Shown: positions 34,201 to 44,278, counted from the first letter of the stretch. The stretch is DNA of 64,000 nucleotides from Cupriavidus necator (GCF_013141915.1 NZ_SROX01000002.1:558001-622000), one strand, 5' to 3'. Numbers and translations: made by a program. The notes: generated by a model not told the origin, from the letters alone.

Positions 34201-34705
34201 CCGGGTCATCTCCGTCGGGTAAGCCGAGCCTTCTAGCGAAGGTGAGCATTCTCTCCGCCAAGTCATCTGCATACGCGAGGGGCACGCCTGCTTGGCGGAG
34301 ATACTCGTTGGCCATGAAGTGTGGCCCTGAAACTATTGGCGACGGTTCAAATCCGAGCTCGATGATTGACCGCCTGAATGCCCGCCAAAGGACATCGCGC
34401 TGCCCCTGCGAAAGAGGCGAGTCCGTTCCGATGGCTCGCTGTATATGGGAATACAGCTCGAAATGCCCAGCCTGCCCCATCCCTTCCATGATGCAAGCGG
34501 TCAGGTGTACAGAGAAAAGCGCAGGATACCGCCGGAGGTACCCCGCGTACATTTCCGCTCCGGGACTAGCGAGGGTCAAGAGCTCGATGCTCACAGTGGT
34601 GGAGGGCCGAAGCGATTCCTTCATAAGGCCCAAAAACGGCACGTCGCTCGACTTAATCGTTGCCCGGAGACTCTCTTCTGCGTCTACTATATGTTGCAAC
34701 TTCAC
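31271..34705 (-). CDS. druH: DruH, Druantia type III large partner
   Basis: 1,144 residues, no known enzymatic domain. It directly precedes druE on the same strand with a four-base overlap; a two-gene druH-druE pair is the definition of Druantia type III. The N-terminal 200 residues are helical, the middle is beta-rich with repeated strand segments (GRFKCSGQLQAND, PGSYTCLSRFEPTG), and the C-terminal 300 residues are helical again (ALLSRWKGRTVEAVTTL). The size and position match DruH; assignment rests mainly on context. The mechanism of Druantia III is not established. Confidence 0.75.
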   Translation of the reverse strand: MKLQHIVDAEESLRATIKSSDVPFLGLMKESLRPSTTVSIELLTLASPGAEMYAGYLRRYPALFSVHLTACIMEGMGQAGHFELYSHIQRAIGTDSPLSQGQRDVLWRAFRRSIIELGFEPSPIVSGPHFMANEYLRQAGVPLAYADDLAERMLTFARRLGLPDGDDPEAVVSWQRALEDRLNPPFSMTAKKAVSLDAKGYYTQAFLRVSARHGGISSDDPSNPVERAMARAFDMQGNRGAFRRASLPYISLNEETAGIFVPGGDLREFEFWIDGEAVLHHSGIEDTFVPFNKPLTHKVVIQERAGTQSYRYQLWEDDKTNRILLFTDTGRFKCSGQLQANDTNPIVVPPGSYTCLSRFEPTGIEAEELWDDPYVCAFRISVHPGSTSTLRHGPATLTIQGARQPYSQWSGVSKATNEGIEVHFGQLEFDVEFPSEWSSVAAGGYVLTLSASGSSEQLRIPFSVDASSRATIAVAEALEQHRCAPGFVRLLAEVSRAGENRTLVRSSVNYWWGLSEITPNMQFKCDQLPRNLQSALNENIRIDGNVLKPRDAISRALRLVFQLDERRYQVLSWNVPGIFIEVESTQESGSVSRQMRTIGEVESVSAISSKHILVSSSESGLLSVGDWAIHVDFAKHPSKRLPASLLASRLTPQASSLRFKSDRTGLDVELLRLVQPQFVTRMAARIVEGQYLVEFSMSEEAQAVAIRARDVISGQDVELTLEANTGVWTGHRFGRSRLTSLPAKSGGYTVSVYFDLEQWPSGAWIFGFDAKVGGMWGQLENQRQDVFAAGFICDDQGRPIRSDELLACLSGLTDIESLAVLCRVQDAMSTCYMRECWESLQWIAGIWRALLSRWKGRTVEAVTTLVDVACMRPPEGANSSWLLQQTAGAIMPEMFTLPAVAYSRVNKRAHRVAEALRAISDLKAQYPGVFPDLIHVAAASAFSNLSEMQRGGAPRGFKLASYMEAMRQMGGGIEDSFKLEDASFRPLNGDWLGPVHIRFATRALELAYENSLAGNEIRRGQAMGLCRFVKQKFPAFPQNSHKCLAGSSPVVAPWPTEVVDGIPEEVAQRSDNLEQITHLLSLLAFHCRLEARSDRGLATFMEVLGSAGIPVEPSLTYLLQIGEAVFAYYLLLWELVQKAENIQK

Positions 34706-34841
34706 GGACCCCTCGCTTTCTTATTTTTCGCCCTACGCCTCGGCTCCGCCGAGACTTATGCCACAGTCCAGCTTAGCCAAGTTAGCGTGAAAGAATCGCT
34801 AGCACACAGTTACATCAACTCCCGCACAGTTCTTTCCCGAG

Positions 34842-37800
34842 CTATCCCCAAGCTTCGCCCAGCGCCTCAGCCTGCCGCAGCACCAGTTCCACAGCTCCAT
34901 CCTGCTGGTCAGGTGGGTACTTGTATTTCCGTAAGATGCGCTTGACCATCAGCCGCAACTTGGCCCTAACGCTCTCTCGTGCGGACCAGTCCACGGTGAT
35001 GTTCTGTCGCAGGTTTTCGGTCAGCTCATGCGCAATCTTCTTCAGCGTCTCGTCAGTCAGTTCTCGAACAGCAGATTCGTTGTTCGCCAAGGCGTCATAG
35101 AAGCGCACCTCATCCTCGGTCAGCCCGAGCTCTTCGCCCCGGCTGGCGGCGGCGTGGAACTTCTTGGCCATGTCGATGAGCTCTTCAATGACTTGGGCGG
35201 TCTCAATCGCTCGGTTCTGATAGCGCTTCACCACGTTTGAGAGCATCTCGGAGAACTTCTTCTCCTGAACCACGTTGCCTGCAAAGCGGCTCTTGATTTC
35301 GCCCTCCAGCAGCCGCTCCAGCAATTCCACTGCCAGGTTGCGTTCCGGCAGGTTTCGAACTTCCGCGAGGAAGGCATCATCCAGGATGCCGATATTAGGC
35401 TTGTCGAGGCCGACCGCCTCGAAGACGTCTATCACTTCTTCTGAGACGACGGCCGAACCGATGATTTGCCGGATGGCCAGTTCGCGCTCCTCATCGGTAC
35501 GCTTCTTCTCGCTGAGCTCCCGTTTGGTCAGGATGACTTTAACGGCCTGCATAAACGCCACTTCCTCCCGGACGGCCTTAGCCTCGTCCAGGGTACAGCA
35601 GAGGGTGAAAGCCTTACTCATGGCAAGCGCCGTGTCGGCAAAGCGCTTTTTGCCGTCTTCCAGGCCCAGCACGTGGTTCGCGGCCCCCGCCAGGCGCTTG
35701 TGACCCGCCGTCAGAAAATCGCTGTAGTCATAGCCATGGAGCATGCCGCACAGGATGTCCATCTTCTCCTCGAGAATGGCATAAGCCTCTGCGGCATCGA
35801 CGGTGGGCCGGCCGCGCCCGTGGCTGGCCGTGTATTCCTTTAGCGCGCTCTTGAGCTCATTGGCGATGCCAATGTAGTCAACCACTAGGCCGCCTTGCTT
35901 GTCCTTGAAGACACGATTGACGCGCGCAATGGCCTGCATCAGGTTGTGGCCCTTCATGGGCTTGTCCACGTACACGGTATGGACACAAGGGGCATCAAAA
36001 CCCGTCAACCACATATCCCGCACGATGACGATGCGCAATGGGTCGGCCGGGTCTTTGAAGCGCTTCTCCAGTCGTTTCTTGACCTGACCGCTGTATATAT
36101 GGGGCCGTAGCAACGCCTTGTCGCTTGCCGAACCCGTCATCACGATTTTGATGGCCCCCTTCTCCGGGTCGGGGTCATGCCAGTCGGGGCGGAGCTGAAT
36201 GATTTCGTTGTAGAGGTGAACGCAAATCTCGCGACTCATGGCGACCACCATGGCCTTGCCGCTCTGAGCCTTGTTGCGCTCCTCAAAGTGAGCCACGAGG
36301 TCTGCGGCTACGGCCGCCACGCGAGGTTCCGCGCCTACGACCTTTTCGAGCGCTGCCCAGCGGCTCTTCAGCTTCGCTTGCTGGCTCTCCTCCTCGTCCT
36401 CAGCCAGTTCGTCCACTTCCGCGTCTATCTGGGGCAGTTCCTCAGCTTTGAGCGATAGCTTGGCGAGGCGGGACTCGAAGTAGATGGCCACTGTGGCGCC
36501 ATCTTCCTTGGCCTGCTGCATGTCGTAGACGTGGATGTAGTCGCCGAACACGGCGCGTGTATCGCGGTCCTCGCTGGATACCGGGGTGCCGGTAAAGGCG
36601 ACGAACGTAGCGTTGGGCAGCGCATCCCGTAGATGCTGAGCATAGCCGACCTGATACTTCTCCTGGCCGGGCTTGCCCTTCAGCTGGGCCTCAAAGCCAT
36701 ACTGGGTGCGGTGGGCTTCGTCGGCTATGACCACGATATTGTGCCGGTCCGACAGCATGGGGAAGACATCTTCGTCTTCCCCCGGCATGAACTTCTGGAT
36801 AGTCGCGAAGACAATTCCGCCGGAAGGCCGGTTGGCCAGCTTCGCCCGCAAGTCCTGGCGCGTTTCGACCTGCACCGGCTGCTCACGCAACAAATCCTGC
36901 GCCAGGGAGAACACGCCGAAGAGTTGCCCATCCAGGTCATTGCGGTCTGTGATGACAACAATGGTCGGGTTCTCCGTTGCCGCTTCCTGCATCACTCGAG
37001 CGGCGAAGCACGTCATGGTGATGCTCTTGCCGCTCCCCTGCGTGTGCCAGACCACACCGCCTTTGTGACTGCCACCGGGCCGGCAGGCCGACACTACTTG
37101 CTGAATGGCGGCACGAACGGCGTGGAACTGGTGATAGCCGGCGATTTTCTTGACAAGCGTGCCATCGTCCTCGAACAGCACGAAGAAGCGCAGGTAGTCA
37201 AGCAGGTAGGCTGGCGCCAGCACTCCACGGACGAGCGTTTCCAACTCATTGAACTGGCCGAGCGGGTCTAGGGTAGCGCCATCGATGGTGCGCCACTGCA
37301 TGTAGCGCTCGGCATTGGCCGAGAGCGAGCCCATGCGTGCTTGCGAGCCGTCACTGATGACCAGGATTTCGTTGTACTGGAAGACGTCGGGAATCTGGTC
37401 CTTGTAGGTCTGAATCTGGTCGTAGGCCTTCCATATATCGGCGTTCTCGTCGGCGGGGTTCTTCAACTCCAGCAGTACCAACGGCAGGCCGTTGACGAAC
37501 ATAATGATGTCAGGCCGCCGGGTGTGATGCGGACCTTTGATGGAAAACTGATTGACGGCGAGCCATTCGTTGGTCGCCGAATTGGCCCAATCGATGAGGC
37601 GAACGAAATCGCCTCGCGTTTCGCCGCCCTTCTGGTATTCGACCGGCACCCCCCCCACCAGCATTTGATGGAAGCGTCGGTTTGCAGAAAGCTGAACGGG
37701 GATGCCCAGGTCTTGAATCTGGCGCACAGCGTCTTCGCGGGCAGCCAGCGGGATGCTTGGGTTCAAGCGTGCAATGGCACAGCGTAGACGTTCAACCAAC

Positions 37801-37928
37801 AGGATTTGGCGGTAGTCGGCGCGCTCGGCGTTCGCTCCATCGCGAGCGATGTCCGGGCCGAAAATCGTGTCATAGCCGACTTCGGAGAGCCAGCCGAGCG
37901 CTTCCTTTTCCAGTTGGTCTTCTGTCAT
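34842..37928 (-). CDS. hsdR: HsdR, type I restriction endonuclease/translocase subunit
   Basis: 1,028 residues, normal length. The N-terminal nuclease has [22 protein letters not shown], the PD-(D/E)xK core with E and K intact. The motor has GSGKSITM near residue 297 and [11 protein letters not shown] near 402 (DEAH), FTGTPV, and a second RecA lobe with [19 protein letters not shown]. The C-terminal helical part binds the methylase core. HsdR cuts DNA after ATP-driven translocation if the HsdS target is unmethylated. It is the last gene of an hsdM-hsdS-hsdR operon, seven bases after hsdS. Confidence 0.93.
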   Translation of the reverse strand: MTEDQLEKEALGWLSEVGYDTIFGPDIARDGANAERADYRQILLVERLRCAIARLNPSIPLAAREDAVRQIQDLGIPVQLSANRRFHQMLVGGVPVEYQKGGETRGDFVRLIDWANSATNEWLAVNQFSIKGPHHTRRPDIIMFVNGLPLVLLELKNPADENADIWKAYDQIQTYKDQIPDVFQYNEILVISDGSQARMGSLSANAERYMQWRTIDGATLDPLGQFNELETLVRGVLAPAYLLDYLRFFVLFEDDGTLVKKIAGYHQFHAVRAAIQQVVSACRPGGSHKGGVVWHTQGSGKSITMTCFAARVMQEAATENPTIVVITDRNDLDGQLFGVFSLAQDLLREQPVQVETRQDLRAKLANRPSGGIVFATIQKFMPGEDEDVFPMLSDRHNIVVIADEAHRTQYGFEAQLKGKPGQEKYQVGYAQHLRDALPNATFVAFTGTPVSSEDRDTRAVFGDYIHVYDMQQAKEDGATVAIYFESRLAKLSLKAEELPQIDAEVDELAEDEEESQQAKLKSRWAALEKVVGAEPRVAAVAADLVAHFEERNKAQSGKAMVVAMSREICVHLYNEIIQLRPDWHDPDPEKGAIKIVMTGSASDKALLRPHIYSGQVKKRLEKRFKDPADPLRIVIVRDMWLTGFDAPCVHTVYVDKPMKGHNLMQAIARVNRVFKDKQGGLVVDYIGIANELKSALKEYTASHGRGRPTVDAAEAYAILEEKMDILCGMLHGYDYSDFLTAGHKRLAGAANHVLGLEDGKKRFADTALAMSKAFTLCCTLDEAKAVREEVAFMQAVKVILTKRELSEKKRTDEERELAIRQIIGSAVVSEEVIDVFEAVGLDKPNIGILDDAFLAEVRNLPERNLAVELLERLLEGEIKSRFAGNVVQEKKFSEMLSNVVKRYQNRAIETAQVIEELIDMAKKFHAAASRGEELGLTEDEVRFYDALANNESAVRELTDETLKKIAHELTENLRQNITVDWSARESVRAKLRLMVKRILRKYKYPPDQQDGAVELVLRQAEALGEAWG

Positions 37929-37935
37929 GGTGTCT

Positions 37936-39300
37936 TCAGGCTGCGAGGGCTTCTGCTTCTGCCTCAGGGAGACGGAGTTGACCGGATATTAGTCGGGGAA
38001 GAAGGGTATTTCGAATAGCTACCAAGGATGAGACTTGCGTCTGGTTTTCAAAGGCCTTCTCATAAATTGGGCCGGCAATCTCACTGAAAAGACTAATGAC
38101 AGTCTCATCGGGTCGAACAACACGCAGTCGCTTCATATCAGCAACAGTTACATGCCCCAATCCTGTAGTCTGTTTGTTGCGAGCGAGCTCAGCAAACTTC
38201 GGCCGTAAGTACCTGAGCGTTTGGAGGACAAATGACCGCTCTATTGCGCGATGCGGGACCACGCGGAAGATATGCTGATTCAACCATGCTTCGCTGTGAT
38301 GCCAAACGAACGTGTCAATGGACGTATCGGGATTACCAGACCACGAAAATAGAATATCTCCTAGTCGAATGCGATATTTTTCCGACATCTCCACATCAGA
38401 GTACGCCGTCTGGGATGTAACGCCGGCTTTCAATTCGGCAATCTTAATTATTGGTAATCCACGACGTTCAGCGTTGGGGTCAAAAGCCTTGTATGCAGCA
38501 CCATTGATATAACTCGCCAATTCATACACCGGGCATGGCCTCCACCCCTTCGGCACCAGCCCCAACTCCGATTCCTCAAACGCATCTGGAAACAGCGCAG
38601 CGATGGCTTCGTCCATGCCCTCCGGGACCCGACCACTCTGTTTGGCGCGGACGGGGTCGAAGTCGATGAACCAGGATTTGAACAGCGCTTGGGCGATGGC
38701 TTCCAGCGTGGTGCTGTTTTCACGCAGAAGGGAGATTCGCTCGTCGAGAGCGTCAAGAATCCCCGCCATCCGCTCTTGCTCGGCAAGGGGGGGAAGGGGA
38801 ACGACGAACGACTCTATATGGCCTTTAGTGATAGCCCTTCGCGACCCTCCGGCATTAAATCCCTCAATATAAGCCTTGATTAAAGGATGAGTGAGGTAGC
38901 TTAGCACGTAGCCTGGATTTGCCTGCGTTTTGTCCAGACGAATTATAGATACATGTTGGTTTACACATGCAGGCAAGACAGACTCGGGAACCAGACATGC
39001 GCGCCCAAAGGTAGCCCCGTCACCGGTGATGTTCAGCAACAAGTCATCCTTTTTTAGCATCGCATTTCGCAACCCAGCAGCCTGTTCGTCGGAAATGAAA
39101 GCCAAACCGTCGTTAGAGAACGCCCGGTCGAACACGTTCTGGCTACGGACCAATGCATAATTGGTGCGCTTCTCTTGATACGCGGCCTGGCCCCCGGTCG
39201 GTGTTGCGCCCGAGCCAATCTTTGTCGATATGTCTTTCAAGCGAACGAGCCGCCATGAGCTCGGACAGTCGATTGGGGAAACCAAAAACTCAGAACTCAT
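37936..39300 (-). CDS. hsdS: HsdS, type I specificity subunit
   Basis: 454 residues. Two target-recognition domains are present: one from the N-terminus ([24 protein letters not shown] ... [17 protein letters not shown]) and one starting with [16 protein letters not shown]. Each is followed by a conserved long helix ([23 protein letters not shown] and the C-terminal [21 protein letters not shown]), which sets the spacing between the two half-sites. The recognition sequence cannot be read from the protein. The start overlaps the hsdM stop by 11 bases. Confidence 0.92.
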   Translation of the reverse strand: MSSEFLVSPIDCPSSWRLVRLKDISTKIGSGATPTGGQAAYQEKRTNYALVRSQNVFDRAFSNDGLAFISDEQAAGLRNAMLKKDDLLLNITGDGATFGRACLVPESVLPACVNQHVSIIRLDKTQANPGYVLSYLTHPLIKAYIEGFNAGGSRRAITKGHIESFVVPLPPLAEQERMAGILDALDERISLLRENSTTLEAIAQALFKSWFIDFDPVRAKQSGRVPEGMDEAIAALFPDAFEESELGLVPKGWRPCPVYELASYINGAAYKAFDPNAERRGLPIIKIAELKAGVTSQTAYSDVEMSEKYRIRLGDILFSWSGNPDTSIDTFVWHHSEAWLNQHIFRVVPHRAIERSFVLQTLRYLRPKFAELARNKQTTGLGHVTVADMKRLRVVRPDETVISLFSEIAGPIYEKAFENQTQVSSLVAIRNTLLPRLISGQLRLPEAEAEALAA

Positions 39301-40849
39301 ATCCTAGCGCCCCAATTTTCTGCCGAATCAACTGGTCCAGCTCTGCACCCTTCGCCATCTGCTCGCCCAGCTTCTCTGTGAGCTTCTGCATCTTCTCGGC
39401 AAAAGCCTCATCATCGTTCTCAACCTCCTCGGCACCAACATAGCGCCCCGGGGTGAGCACATGGCCGTGCTCCGCAATCTCCGCCAACTTCACGCTGCGG
39501 CAGTAGCCGGGAACGTCTTCATATTTGCCGACGCCTTCGCCAGCCTCATCCCGCCACGCAGCGACGGTATTGGCAATCCTTTCGATGGTTTCGTCGACCA
39601 ATTCCGCCTGGACTCGGCTAATCATGGCCCCAAGCTTCCGCGCGTCGATGAACAGCACTTCACCCTTTCGGGTGATTTTCTGCTTGGTTAGGAACCACAG
39701 GCAGGCAGGAATCTGGGTGTTGAAGAAAAGCTGCCCAGGCAGAGCCACCATGACTTCAACCACATCGGCGTCCACCATCGCCCGACGAATGTCGCCTTCA
39801 CTGTTCTGGCTCGAGCTCATGGAACCGTTGGCCAGGACGATGCCGGCTCGGCCGTTTGGCTTCAGGTGATACAGCATGTGCTGCAGCCACGCATAGTTGG
39901 CATTGCCCTGCGGCGGCGTGCCATAGACCCAGCGGGGGTCGCCCTCCAGGCTGCCGTGCCACCAGTCGCTGACGTTGAAAGGTGGGTTGGCCAAGATGAA
40001 GTCGGCGCGCAGGTCTGGGTGCTGGTTGCGGACAAAGGTGTCAGCAGGTTCCCGCCCCAAGTTGTAGTCGATGCCCCGGATGGCCAGGTTCATGGCCGCC
40101 AGGCGCCAAGTGGTGGGATTGGACTCCTGTCCGTAGATGGACACGTCGCCTAGCTTGCCGCCGTGGGCTTCAATGAATCTTTCCGACTGGACGAACATGC
40201 CCCCGGAACCGCAGCACGGGTCATAGACCTTGCCATGATGGGGCGCGAGGATTGCCACCAGCGTTTTGACGATGGAAGCTGGGGTGTAGAACTGCCCGCC
40301 CTTCTTCCCTTCGGCACTGGCGAACTGGCCAAGGAAGTATTCGTAGACTTGGCCCAGGACATCGCGAGCCTGGCTGGCGTCTTCGCCAAAGCCAATGGTG
40401 GAAATCAGGTCGACCAGTTCCCCCAGCTTCCCATCCGGCAAGTGCGCCCGTGCATAGCGCTTGTCCAGGATGCCCTTGAGCTTGGGGTTCTCCCCCTCGA
40501 TATCGGCGAGTGCCTCATCGATGCGTTTGCCAATGTCCGTCTGCTTGGCCGAGCTGCGGAGGTTCTCCCAGCGAGCCGTCTCGGGCACCCAGAAAACATT
40601 GACTTCCTTGTAGTAGTCCCGGTCTTCCAGCTCTTCCGCGAGCATCTTGTCGTCGCACTCGTGCAGGAAGTACTCGTCGCTTTCATCGCCGAAGCGGCGG
40701 GTCAGCTCGGCCCTCCGGGCGGCAAACGTGTCAGAAATGTACTTGAGGAAGATGAGACCAAGGACGAGATGCTTGTATTCGGCAGCATCGATATTGGCCC
40801 GCAGCTTGTCAGCCGCAGCCCAGAGTGTTTTTTTGATGTCGTCGAGCAT
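39290..40849 (-). CDS. hsdM: HsdM, type I DNA methyltransferase subunit
   Basis: 519 residues. FYTPASIVKTLVAIL and DPCCGSGGMFV form the SAM-binding motif I, and ANPPFN near residue 290 is the N6-adenine catalytic motif. The N-terminal domain (LWAAADKLRANIDAAEYKHLVLGLIFLKYI) is the typical HsdM_N. It methylates adenine in the HsdS target to protect host DNA. Starts the hsdMSR operon. About 230 bp separates it from the DUF2971 gene upstream, on the same strand; the promoter probably lies there. Confidence 0.93.
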   Translation of the reverse strand: MLDDIKKTLWAAADKLRANIDAAEYKHLVLGLIFLKYISDTFAARRAELTRRFGDESDEYFLHECDDKMLAEELEDRDYYKEVNVFWVPETARWENLRSSAKQTDIGKRIDEALADIEGENPKLKGILDKRYARAHLPDGKLGELVDLISTIGFGEDASQARDVLGQVYEYFLGQFASAEGKKGGQFYTPASIVKTLVAILAPHHGKVYDPCCGSGGMFVQSERFIEAHGGKLGDVSIYGQESNPTTWRLAAMNLAIRGIDYNLGREPADTFVRNQHPDLRADFILANPPFNVSDWWHGSLEGDPRWVYGTPPQGNANYAWLQHMLYHLKPNGRAGIVLANGSMSSSQNSEGDIRRAMVDADVVEVMVALPGQLFFNTQIPACLWFLTKQKITRKGEVLFIDARKLGAMISRVQAELVDETIERIANTVAAWRDEAGEGVGKYEDVPGYCRSVKLAEIAEHGHVLTPGRYVGAEEVENDDEAFAEKMQKLTEKLGEQMAKGAELDQLIRQKIGALGYEF

Positions 40850-41083
40850 TGAGGCGCTTCGGGGGTGTTTTAAGCGGAAGCACCATTATGAGGCCAGCCC
40901 CCCCTTCGGCACCACCACACTCCCGTCTGGCGACGCAAAATATTGACGTTCAGTCGGGCATCGACAACAGGGAACGCCAACGTACCCGTCCGTTGGTCGT
41001 GACTTCCGTGCCGGTCTGCGCCGCCCCCAATGGCTGGGAAAAGCAATCATGGAAGCTGTAAGGCCGGCTGTAACGCCCTACCT

Positions 41084-42082
41084 CTAGAAGCGAATGGGGA
41101 TGCTCGAGCAGGTAACGTCAATGACATAGCCTTTACTTTTCAGGAACGCTTTGAGCTTAGTTTCGCGCTCATCCTGAGTGGGTCCGGGTCCGACGATAAT
41201 GCGTCGAATCGGCAAGCGGGGGGCACGTCCGACGTCAAGTCCCTCGAAGAGACGGATATGGGGCACAGACTGGCCGCCGCGCATAAAAGAGTGGCGAGGA
41301 CGTTCGACGAGCTTGCTACCATCAATTTCATGCAGTCGACGTGCACGCTCTCCATTTAGCGTAGCGACAAGGCGGACCTCTCTCTCTTCGGCAAAAGCCC
41401 AATGCTTGTAATGAATGCAGCAGTTCAAAAATGGTTCGAGCACTGGCTCGATAGCCTCAGGCGAACTCCCCCTTTTGAACCATACGCTAAGAGCGTTTCG
41501 CAGAGAGGGGAGGGAATCCAGGCGGCGCTCCATGACCTCCGCCGAGTCAGACGAATAGCTGACGTCGCCGCAACTCAGACGGCATGGCCACACCGAATGT
41601 TCCTGCTCCATGAGCCTTTCGAGTTCGGCGGTATCGAACACTAGTGAGTAGCCCCCGTTACCTCCATAGTATCGCCATTGGCTCAATAATCCATGATTGC
41701 GAGCTTCTGAGTAGTCCCCATTTGGGGTACAAAAGGAGGTTATATAAAACTCAAACAGATTCTCAACTGGGTCACTTTTGTGAAGCGTGTCATGCATCAT
41801 GTCGGCCAAACCCATGCTTTGCTCACGACAAACCGCCTCGACACCACCATTCTCGACTAACCAGCTCTTGGCCTCGGAGTTTGTTGACGCTACCTCGTTT
41901 GCGCGCTCAATGAGTAGAGGTCTTATGATTCCGGCGAGAGCGTGACGAAACTGCAAGAGCTCACTTTCGTCATTAACATGCTTCCAGTGGGTCGCCCACA
42001 GACACTGCGACTCAAGGATTCCGAACAGACCGGACACGCTGGTGTAATGGAACAACTCTGGATACGCCTCTGATATGAGCAT
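41084..42082 (-). CDS. DUF2971 family protein
   Basis: 332 residues. The hallmark is at the start: LFHYTSVSGLFGILESQCLWATHWKHVNDESEL, the Y-T/H-Y-T...W.T...ND layout of DUF2971. The core continues with SLVFDTAELERL and EEREVRLVATL and ends with an alpha/beta strand (RRIIVGPGPTQDERE). The family is uncharacterised; I think of it as distantly related to ADP-ribosyltransferase-like folds, but this is not shown. AGAGG precedes the chosen ATG (MLISEAY); an upstream start would add 17 residues without support. It is transcribed leftward, 186 bp after the SIR2 gene, so the two may form a pair. Confidence 0.75.
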   Translation of the reverse strand: MLISEAYPELFHYTSVSGLFGILESQCLWATHWKHVNDESELLQFRHALAGIIRPLLIERANEVASTNSEAKSWLVENGGVEAVCREQSMGLADMMHDTLHKSDPVENLFEFYITSFCTPNGDYSEARNHGLLSQWRYYGGNGGYSLVFDTAELERLMEQEHSVWPCRLSCGDVSYSSDSAEVMERRLDSLPSLRNALSVWFKRGSSPEAIEPVLEPFLNCCIHYKHWAFAEEREVRLVATLNGERARRLHEIDGSKLVERPRHSFMRGGQSVPHIRLFEGLDVGRAPRLPIRRIIVGPGPTQDERETKLKAFLKSKGYVIDVTCSSIPIRF

Positions 42083-42268
42083 TTCGACCTCTAATAACTT
42101 CAGGTACCTTGTTGTTGCGGCAAATGACACCACGTGTCGCGCTCATCGCGAAGAAGGAAGCAGCTAGGACAACAGCCGTTGAGGACATCGCTAGCCGTCA
42201 CCTGAGCGTATTGGTAGGGAGAATCCGCGAACCGTCGATGGACCAAGCATCAACTGGCTCCGACTGCA

Positions 42269-43831
42269 CTATCGCCAACCATAAACTGCCCTGTCATACA
42301 AGCAGGCAAGCTTCCGGAACGCTGTTGAATACGGCGAGGTCGGCAAGCGGTCAATATGGGCTCTCAAGAATTCGAGAATCGCAGGGTAATCAGCCTCCTC
42401 CCAGTCGGCGAAAGGAAGGTACTGGGCCACAATTTCTGGCGTATACCGCTCCAACATCTGCCGGACTGTCAAGCCCTTGTAATTTCGCATGTAGCCTTTT
42501 GCGAGGCTTTTAACGCGAAAATCCGCCGGCTGCAAACCAAGGTATTTCTCGACGTCATACCCAACTCTGGCACATGCCTCTTGGCTGTCAATTCCAGCAG
42601 TCCTCAGTAGATGGAAAACCGGCAAATATTTCAGCCCCTTGGACAATTCTGGCAATGTTTCCGCCAAAATTCTCCCCGGCTCATAAATTTTCTTGTCACG
42701 AAGAAGCTCCTCATAGATGCTGACAGCAGTAATTGCCCGATACCCATAATCTGCAAGTCGGCGTTCCTCTTCCTGGGCTCGTTCCTTTGCCACACCTACC
42801 CCAACCACAAATTCTATGTCGCCTTTGGCCTCCACCTCATCGATGTCAACAACACAAAGCTTCGCCTCAGGCTCTCCACCCTTCACCAGTTCGTATAGCT
42901 GCTCCTTGCAGTATCTGAGCACGCGAGCGGGAATCTTTCTTCGCTTGGTTTCCAAGGCATTGTAGATTTGACTAAAGTCGTTTGTTCTTAATAATGTAAT
43001 TGGGACATTGGTTTTTTCGAGCGCAAAAACTGTGTTGGATATTGAGGCAGCCTCACCTTCCTTAAGGCGCTCAACAAAGATGAGGTTGTTATTTAATTGC
43101 TCCAACCTCTCCTTTCCAATACAGGCGCAAATGGCGCGCAACATACTGACGATGTTTTGGTCGGAGAGGGAGTACCCCATAAAAATGACAGGGTGCTCGA
43201 CAAAGATTGTTATTAATTTTGCGGCAAGGTAGGCGTTGCGCTCAGCAAAGCTGTCGTAGTCAGCCTCGGTCAAAATTAGGCTTCGAGGTGTATTCACGCA
43301 ACCGTGAATCTTGTATATTTCACCAATTGATTGGGGATTCGAGAACAACAACTCCTCCTGACCTACGTAGACTTTGTAGTCTGGGAATAATTCCTGAAGG
43401 AATGTATCCCAATTTGTGGTTATAATTCCATCCACATTAAGGCGACCAAGTGCAGCCAGCTCTTCGGAATATGGGTGCTGCGCAACACCATCGAGCTTAA
43501 CACCCTTAATATAGTTGGAAATCTCCAACCGCAAGGCAGCAGTAAGGTCAGTAATCTTTTTGCTGTGTTTCTTCCTGCTTTCCTCAAATACTTCACTTTT
43601 CCACCACACCTCATGAAAATCGGACGCCATTAGCGTGGCGACGCGGGGCAGATTACCGTTGGCTGTAGAAAGATAGTATTCGTAGGGCTTGATATGGCTA
43701 CAGAAGCGCTCGAGAAGAGCCGCCCAACTTTCCAGGCCAAGGTATCGTCTTGAAAGGCCGGACCCCGCAAAGAGAAAAGGGCCTGCTGGATGAGCTTCGA
43801 GAAGCTTGGTGAGCTGCTCTAGAATTGACAT
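42269..43831 (-). CDS. Stand-alone SIR2-domain protein, 520 aa
   Basis: Residues 1-290 hold an intact SIR2 fold: GSGLS at 23-27, TTNWD at 138-142, KIHG at 174-177 with catalytic His, and MGYSLSDQNI at 218-227. The remaining 230 residues are a mixed alpha/beta then helical domain (ELSKGLKYLPVFHLL, FADWEEADYPAILEFLRAHID), not an APAZ or SLOG domain that I recognise. Many SIR2 proteins on islands are NADase effectors of abortive systems; sensors usually are their C-terminal half. The DNA is strikingly poorer in G+C than its neighbours, suggesting an independent origin. It is the first gene of the island when entering from glmS. Which trigger it uses is unknown. Confidence 0.8.
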   Translation of the reverse strand: MSILEQLTKLLEAHPAGPFLFAGSGLSRRYLGLESWAALLERFCSHIKPYEYYLSTANGNLPRVATLMASDFHEVWWKSEVFEESRKKHSKKITDLTAALRLEISNYIKGVKLDGVAQHPYSEELAALGRLNVDGIITTNWDTFLQELFPDYKVYVGQEELLFSNPQSIGEIYKIHGCVNTPRSLILTEADYDSFAERNAYLAAKLITIFVEHPVIFMGYSLSDQNIVSMLRAICACIGKERLEQLNNNLIFVERLKEGEAASISNTVFALEKTNVPITLLRTNDFSQIYNALETKRRKIPARVLRYCKEQLYELVKGGEPEAKLCVVDIDEVEAKGDIEFVVGVGVAKERAQEEERRLADYGYRAITAVSIYEELLRDKKIYEPGRILAETLPELSKGLKYLPVFHLLRTAGIDSQEACARVGYDVEKYLGLQPADFRVKSLAKGYMRNYKGLTVRQMLERYTPEIVAQYLPFADWEEADYPAILEFLRAHIDRLPTSPYSTAFRKLACLYDRAVYGWR

Positions 43832-44056
43832 GTATTTTTATGGCACGCCGAATTAATGACAAGCTACTATGGGGCGACGTTAGTTAGAAGTCAATTATGT
43901 TGACGCGCCGTAGGCCAGCCTGCCATCTTCTTCTCGCCTCACATAAGGGCATATGGCTGGCGGTCAGAGGCGTGCATATAGGAGGCAAGGCTAGCTCAGG
44001 CACCGCAACGACTGACGCACGACTGAAGACGATGGTTGGCCCATCTTTTCGACGCA
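43832..44056. other. Intergenic, no gene recognised
   Basis: 225 bp between the SIR2 gene and the short HTH-like frame. No supported coding sequence. It probably holds the promoter of the SIR2 gene, but no convincing boxes were found. Confidence 0.35.
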
Positions 44057-44278
44057 CTACGCTCGCTTTGTCACTGCAGGACATCTGCCCGTCGCCATCG
44101 CAAGGGGAAAGTTGGCCCCAAATAGGCCCTTGGTGGCAAGGCCCAGGGGGACAAGCCGGGCGCGGCGGAGGATAGTCGCGGGGGTGACGCCTAGCAGAAA
44201 GGCTAGGTCGTGGGCGTCGAGATATTCGGGCAGTGCGACCGGGTGACTGCCCGTGGTGGAGCTGGAGAATGTTTGCAT
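44057..44278 (-). CDS. Small HTH-like protein, 73 aa (uncertain)
   Basis: From an ATG within a perfect inverted repeat, the frame reads ... LPEYLDAHDLAFLLGVTPATILRRAR ..., which resembles the single helix-turn-helix of MerR/excisionase-type DNA-binding proteins. The rest is Ala/Leu-rich without pattern, and the C-terminal part may be non-coding, so the gene may be decayed. It sits 280 bp from the transposon-like end. A controller of the SIR2 gene or an Xis-like protein is possible but unsupported. Confidence 0.3.
   Translation of the reverse strand: MQTFSSSTTGSHPVALPEYLDAHDLAFLLGVTPATILRRARLVPLGLATKGLFGANFPLAMATGRCPAVTKRA

Noticed and set aside
42269-43831. SIR2 protein as Thoeris ThsA
   Set aside because: No TIR-domain ThsB gene adjacent and no recognisable SLOG domain in the C-terminal half.
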